Assembly: GCA_003538975.1 (NCBI GenBank)
Contig: DPQQ01000001.1
Location: 142,292-206,291 of the forward strand
From: Clostridiales bacterium
GTDB taxonomy: Bacteria; Bacillota; Clostridia; Christensenellales; Borkfalkiaceae
Reading direction: 5' to 3'
Length of the DNA: 64,000 bases
Shown here: piece after piece, positions 60,295 through 64,000 of the stretch
Layout of the letters: the number at the start of each line of letters is the position of its first letter
Numbering within the stretch: the first letter of the stretch is position 1
The notes under the pieces: model-generated
Told to the model about the DNA's origin: nothing
Database searches by the model: none
The model's input: the letters and a program-made list of their open reading frames with translations, nothing else
Program-made: the position numbers and the translations under genes

Positions 60295-61386
60295 TCAGTC
60301 CTTGACTGCGTTAAGAATATACGGTCCCCATATATCGTAACCTTTGCGGTTCAGGTGGAGATGATCCGCTATGCAGTAGTCGTCCATGTTTTCGAACGGC
60401 TTGCCGTTTTTATCAAGGAACAGTTCGCCCGTTTTAAGGTAAATAACGTTCGGGTTTTCGGCAGCGATTTTTTTGAATCTGCCGTTAAGCTCGTCTTCCT
60501 TTTCCCAATACGAAGTAAACGCCGTGCAGTGAGTGAGCGAGCAAAGATAAATTTTTGCGTTCTTGTTGTAAGCTAAAATTTTGTTTATTACTCTCTTACA
60601 TTCCGCTTCGGCAAAATCTACCGACTGACCGCTGTGAAGATCGTTGAAGCCGAGATTTATTACGAATTTATCCGCATTGAATTTAAGGACGAGCTTATCC
60701 ATTCTTTCGTCGTACCAGTCCGAAAATCTCGTTCCTCCGACTCCGACGTTTACCGCGGACATATCGCCCTTGTCTTCGTTGAATTCCGAACCGTAAAGAG
60801 TGGGATCGACGTCGTTGTGGCTGAGCCACAAATCCATCCAGCTGTCGCCGAAGAATACGTATTCGTATTTCGGAAAGTTAAGCGCGGTATATTCTTTTAT
60901 ATACTTTTTGAATCTGAATTCGAAAGGTATGAGTTTGACTTCCATATCCATCGAAAATCCCGGGAGAAGCTTCGTTTCGTCGAACTTTCCTTCCCACGGG
61001 CCGTAAGTCGCCACACCGGTAAAAAACCCGTGCGTGAGCGCGACGGGCGTGCCGTCCTTACGGGTGAAATAGAAAATTCCGTTGCCGTAGAACCAGTCGG
61101 CTTTGGAATGATCGAAGTCGCCTTCGTACATAAGCGTAAGAGAATCTTCGGGACCGCCGAAAGCAGTTCCGTCGTGATAAGTGGACTCGCCAAAATACTG
61201 TATGCCGTGTCCCTGCTTATAAAAAATCTCGCCGTTGTATTCCATCTCTCCTATATAAACGGAACCTTCACGATATTTTTCTTCTCCTATACCTTTACAA
61301 GGTACGCCTTCTTTCCATTCTCCGTTATCCGGAGTAAACCAACGCATTCCTACTTTGTCCAGATCTTCGGTAAATACCTTTTTCAT
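60295..61386 (-). CDS. SGNH-family hydrolase with MORN-like N-terminus
   Basis: Cytosolic esterase-like enzyme of 363 residues. Residues 30-160 contain MORN-like strand units (EKYREGSVYIGEMEYNGEI, QGHGIQYFG, YEGDF, FYGNGIFYF). Residues 170-360 are an SGNH/GDSL hydrolase: FFGDSWMD (nucleophile Ser), GVGGTRFSDW, NLGFNDLHSG (Asn/Gly block) and ADHLHLN (catalytic Asp and His). Such enzymes deacetylate glycans or hydrolyse small esters. There is no signal peptide. The gene has its own promoter. The combination of MORN-like and SGNH parts is uncommon, and the substrate is not known. Confidence 0.85.
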   Translation of the reverse strand: MKKVFTEDLDKVGMRWFTPDNGEWKEGVPCKGIGEEKYREGSVYIGEMEYNGEIFYKQGHGIQYFGESTYHDGTAFGGPEDSLTLMYEGDFDHSKADWFYGNGIFYFTRKDGTPVALTHGFFTGVATYGPWEGKFDETKLLPGFSMDMEVKLIPFEFRFKKYIKEYTALNFPKYEYVFFGDSWMDLWLSHNDVDPTLYGSEFNEDKGDMSAVNVGVGGTRFSDWYDERMDKLVLKFNADKFVINLGFNDLHSGQSVDFAEAECKRVINKILAYNKNAKIYLCSLTHCTAFTSYWEKEDELNGRFKKIAAENPNVIYLKTGELFLDKNGKPFENMDDYCIADHLHLNRKGYDIWGPYILNAVKD

Positions 61387-61461
61387 AATGAATTCCTTTA
61401 TTATTTATTGTTTTTTAATAGCTTTTAAGCGAAAATTATTCGCTTTTGCAAAACTATCATT

Positions 61462-61490
61462 ATTATATCACCGCTTTTTTACAAATTCAA
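61462..61490 (-). promoter_or_regulatory. Promoter of the SGNH gene
   Basis: TTGAAT (61485-61490), 17-base spacer, TATAAT (61462-61467) on the minus strand. The leader to the ATG is about 70 bases. The rest of the 333-base spacer holds only the ribonuclease Y terminator. Confidence 0.78.
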
Positions 61491-61607
61491 GATAAATATT
61501 AAAATCATTATAATTTTACCGAAATTATTTTTAAGGTTAAAATCCGCCGCCGTAAAAACCGAGATTTTTCTTCCGGTAGGTTGAAAAACGCATAAATACG
61601 GCAATAA

Positions 61608-61643
61608 AAAAGGCTTGCGGGACGTTATTTCCGTAAGCCTTTT
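61608..61643 (-). terminator. Intrinsic terminator of rny
   Basis: 13-bp stem with one imperfect pair (61608-61620 with 61631-61643), followed on the minus strand by TTTATTG. Confidence 0.8.
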
Positions 61644-61719
61644 GTTTTTGATTTTGTTATTTAGGGGTTCCGATTTTGCCGTTTTCGGATCTTAATCCTG
61701 TTATTCCGATTTTAAGCCG

Positions 61720-63324
61720 TTATTTCGCAAATTCGGTAGCTCTCGTTTCCCTTATTACGTTGACCTTGATCTGTCCGGGATATTCGAGTTCTTCTTCGAT
61801 CTTTTTAGCGATATCCTTAGCTAAGAATAACGTTTCGCTGTCCGAAATCTGATCGGGTTTTACGATAACGCGGATTTCTCTGCCCGCCTGAATAGCGTAG
61901 CAGTTGTCTACTCCCTTGAATTCTCCTACGAGTTCTTCGAGCTTCTGCAGACGTTTTACGTAATTCGTAGTCGTTTCGCGTCTTGCTCCGGGACGAGCGC
62001 CGGAAATCGAGTCCGCCGCCTGAATAAGAATAGCTTCGATAGATTTGGGTTCCACGTCGCCGTGGTGAGCGGCTATCGCGTTTACTATAAGCGGATTTTC
62101 TTTATACTTTTTAGCTATATCCGCGCCGATCTGCATGTGCGTGCCTTCGACTTCGAAGTCTACTGCCTTGCCTAAGTCGTGTAAAAGTCCCGCGCGCTTA
62201 GCCATATTTACGTCAACGCCGAGTTCTGCGGCCATAACGCCTGCTAAATGGGATACTTCGATAGAGTGTTTCAGGACGTTCTGACCATAGCTCGTTCTGA
62301 ATTTAAGTCTGCCGAGAGTCTTTACTATTTCGGGATGAAGTCCGAAGATACCGCATTCGAACATAGCGGCTTCGCCGGCTTCTTTTATCTGTTGATCGAT
62401 TTCTTTTTTAACTTTTTCGACCGTTTCTTCTATTCTCGCGGGATGAATTCTTCCGTCCTGAATAAGCTTTTCGAGAGCGACTCTTGCAACTTCTCTTCTT
62501 ACCGGATCGAAGCCCGAAACGATAACCACTTCGGGAGTATCGTCGATGATGAGTTCGATGCCCGTAGCCTGTTCGAGAGTTCTGATGTTTCTGCCTTCTC
62601 TGCCGATGATACGAGCCTTCATATCGTCGTTCGGAAGAGGTACAACCGAAACCGTGGTTTCGGAAGCCTGTTCGGTGGAACACTTCTGAATAGCGAGACC
62701 TATTATTTCTTTAGCCTTTTTATCGGCTTCTTCTTTAGCTTCCGCTTCGATGTTTCTGACAAGAACGGCTGCGTCCTTTCTTGCGTCTTCCTTAATGGCT
62801 TCGACGAGTTCGGCTTTTGCTTCTTCTCTCGTCATTCTGGAAATCTTTTCGAACTGTAAAAGCATATTTTCATGCTGCTTCGAAACGTCGTCGAGCTTCA
62901 AAGCTATCTGCTTTTCTTTTTCCTTAAGACTTTCCTGCACGGAAGAAAGTTCTTCGTTCTTTCTGTCGAGAGCGTCTTCCTTTTGCTGAACTCTGTTCTC
63001 CGCGCGAGCTATGTCCGCGCGTTTTTCTTTACATTCGCGTTCGAATTCGTTGCGAAGTTTAAGTTCCTGTTCTTTTGATTCCAATATGGCTTCTTTTTTG
63101 ATAACCTTGCTCTGCGCATTCGCTTCGTCGATTATTTTTTGCGCCTGCTCTTTTGCAGTGCCGAGACTTTTAATCTCTTCATCGCGTTTCTTTTTAAAAG
63201 AAAGCAGTCTTAAGCCGAAAAATACGGCCGCGCCTGCCGCAATCACAGTTAAAACTATAAATGCGATTGTTAAACCTGAAATTGTATCGGATAAGAACAG
63301 GGAGCCGTAACTGATGTTTTGCAT
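61720..63324 (-). CDS. rny: Ribonuclease Y
   Basis: Membrane-bound endoribonuclease that starts decay of many mRNAs in Bacillota. The 534-residue protein has an N-terminal membrane helix (about 18-38), a long coiled coil (45-220), a KH domain (NDDMKARIIGREGRNIRTLEQATGIEL) and an HD domain with metal ligands in NVLKHSIEVSHLAG and LLHDLGKAVD, then AAHHGDVEP. Length is normal (510-525). It has its own promoter and is not in an operon. Confidence 0.96.
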   Translation of the reverse strand: MQNISYGSLFLSDTISGLTIAFIVLTVIAAGAAVFFGLRLLSFKKKRDEEIKSLGTAKEQAQKIIDEANAQSKVIKKEAILESKEQELKLRNEFERECKEKRADIARAENRVQQKEDALDRKNEELSSVQESLKEKEKQIALKLDDVSKQHENMLLQFEKISRMTREEAKAELVEAIKEDARKDAAVLVRNIEAEAKEEADKKAKEIIGLAIQKCSTEQASETTVSVVPLPNDDMKARIIGREGRNIRTLEQATGIELIIDDTPEVVIVSGFDPVRREVARVALEKLIQDGRIHPARIEETVEKVKKEIDQQIKEAGEAAMFECGIFGLHPEIVKTLGRLKFRTSYGQNVLKHSIEVSHLAGVMAAELGVDVNMAKRAGLLHDLGKAVDFEVEGTHMQIGADIAKKYKENPLIVNAIAAHHGDVEPKSIEAILIQAADSISGARPGARRETTTNYVKRLQKLEELVGEFKGVDNCYAIQAGREIRVIVKPDQISDSETLFLAKDIAKKIEEELEYPGQIKVNVIRETRATEFAK

Positions 63325-63499
63325 TTTGTTGCCTCCTGTTTCGGCGCGTAAGCGCCCCGTTTTACGGATATGATTAAAAGCTTGTTTGCGCCCGATTAAA
63401 ATTCTGCCTGGAACGGCTTTTATATTTTAATTTTACCCTTCCGTCGTTATTATTAACGAAAAAAGCACAAATTCCGCTTTTTTAAACATTCCGTAAAAT

Positions 63500-63528
63500 A
63501 TTATACATCAACTAAATGTAAAAGTCAA
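63500..63528 (-). promoter_or_regulatory. Promoter of rny
   Basis: TTGACT (63523-63528), 17-base spacer and TATAAT (63500-63505) on the minus strand, giving a leader of about 170 bases. Confidence 0.82.
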
Positions 63529-63634
63529 TATCTATTAAAACTTTTTATTTATATATTATAATATATGTATAGTAAAGAAGTCTATAAAAAGGCGACGCCA
63601 TAAAGCTTTATGTGACGAAGAGATTACGAACCAC

Positions 63635-63664
63635 AAAAAACGACGGTCCCCCGTCGTTTTTATT
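63635..63664 (+). terminator. Intrinsic terminator of a short plus-strand transcript
   Basis: AAAACGACGG/CCGTCGTTTT stem with TCCC loop (63637-63646 with 63651-63660), T-rich after. A TATAAT at 63557-63562 could start a transcript of about 95 bases that ends here. Confidence 0.65.
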
Positions 63665-63665
63665 G

Positions 63666-64000
63666 TATATAGAAAACCCCGCGATATTCGCGGGGTTCAA
63701 AGAAGGCAACGCCTATGATTCTTGAAAAATAAAACTCCTTTTGATAAAATAAAATTGAGGTCTGCAACTCAATAAAAAATCAAAAGGAGGACATTCAAGT
63801 GTGAATGACACACAAAGTTTAACATATTTAAATTAGAATTGCAAATACATTGTAAATACAGAGAAAAAACATAGAAGAAACAAGAATATATAAAAAGGCA
63901 ATCAGATGAAGATAAACAGGAAGAACGGTTTAAGAAAAATGCAGGTGACAGACGTTATAATACCCTTGCTCAAGGGTGGCTGGTATCATAGGGTTTCACC
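63666..64000 (+). mobile_element. Remnant of an IS200/IS605-family element (left part)
   Basis: Left-end hairpin AACCCCGCG/CGCGGGGTT (63675-63697), then a three-part long stem (63721-63726, 63735-63745 and 63754-63759 pairing with 63794-63799, 63779-63789 and 63768-63773) that buries the AAAAGGAGG ribosome site, and then a tnpA-like reading frame. A stem sequestering the ribosome site is a known feature of IS200 elements. The element runs off the window; its exact left boundary is not determined. Confidence 0.7.
63801..64000 (+). pseudogene. tnpA: Broken IS200-type transposase TnpA
   Basis: GTG start at 63801 after AAAAGGAGG. The first codons read MNDTQSLTYLN, like IS200 transposases (MNDTQSLSHTKWNCKYH), then TAG at 63834 where Trp is expected. 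Beyond it NCKY continues, and later codons (HRR-NKNI) recall the YRRK region only with gaps. So the gene has a nonsense codon and small deletions and cannot make the full Y1 transposase. It runs off the right edge. Confidence 0.7.

Overview
The window reads as a stretch of chromosome from a low-to-mid GC anaerobic bacterium of the Bacillota, probably an uncultured gut Clostridia lineage. This is inferred from gene content and signals: secG-rnr-smpB-ssrA order, ribonuclease Y, independent phosphoglycerate mutase, AraC/HxlR regulators, many near-consensus sigma-A promoters (TTGACA/N17/TATAAT type) and U-tailed terminators. No rRNA, CRISPR array, plasmid gene or intact phage is visible. The only clear mobile remnant is a broken IS200-type transposase at the right edge.

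Layout. 1-3123: UvrD-type helicase cut by the left edge, with a nuclease-like insert, zinc fingers and an HRDC-like end. 3271-8367: aspartase, a TPR-like orphan, a SIMPL protein and a GH31 glycosidase. 9035-14648: a complete glucuronate operon (uxaC-uxuA-uxuB-kdgA-kdgK, translationally overlapping) with a divergent AraC regulator. 14712-17172: an unrecognised small gene, a decayed spacer, a Vat-like acetyltransferase, tRNA-Leu(AAG) and a lytic transglycosylase. 17294-20359: four overlapping genes, an ABC ATPase plus three unusual membrane proteins. 20519-23865: lipoprotein phosphoesterase and GH43. 23998-28003: sodium-pump oxaloacetate decarboxylase with a free biotin carrier and its BirA. 28004-29253: a structured RNA candidate and a SHOCT protein. 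29319-35211: surface transglutaminase, PAP2, a membrane protein, GDPD and serine dehydratase. 35330-39380: AraC regulator and a divergent Gfo/Idh-isomerase-Gfo/Idh sugar or cyclitol operon. 39732-42697: two convergent MATE exporters, the first behind a leader terminator. 42964-49138: ATP synthase operon with a divergent LysR gene. 50554-54164: ssrA, smpB, rnr, secG. 54264-56914: gpmI, trmB, HxlR. 57170-60213: SnoaL-like, PNPOx-ferredoxin, zinc macrodomain and class M sirtuin. 60295-63324: MORN-like/SGNH protein and ribonuclease Y. 63600-64000: IS200 relic.

How the genes fit together. Uronic acids, glycosides, aspartate and serine are routed to pyruvate and fumarate. Oxaloacetate decarboxylase can turn decarboxylation energy into a sodium gradient, and the ATP synthase uses an ion gradient, although its ring residues do not clearly say which ion.

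Most notable. (1) The ATP synthase operon has no separate delta gene; instead the alpha subunit carries an N-terminal extension resembling the delta C-terminal domain. Its c subunit also has a signal-like extension. (2) The macrodomain/sirtuin ADP-ribosylation pair lacks the usual GcvH-L/lipoate ligase partners and sits with a flavin-type/ferredoxin fusion under a cysteine-bearing HxlR regulator. (3) A long-stem RNA candidate lies upstream of the SHOCT gene. All functional statements come from reading motifs; no database search was run.
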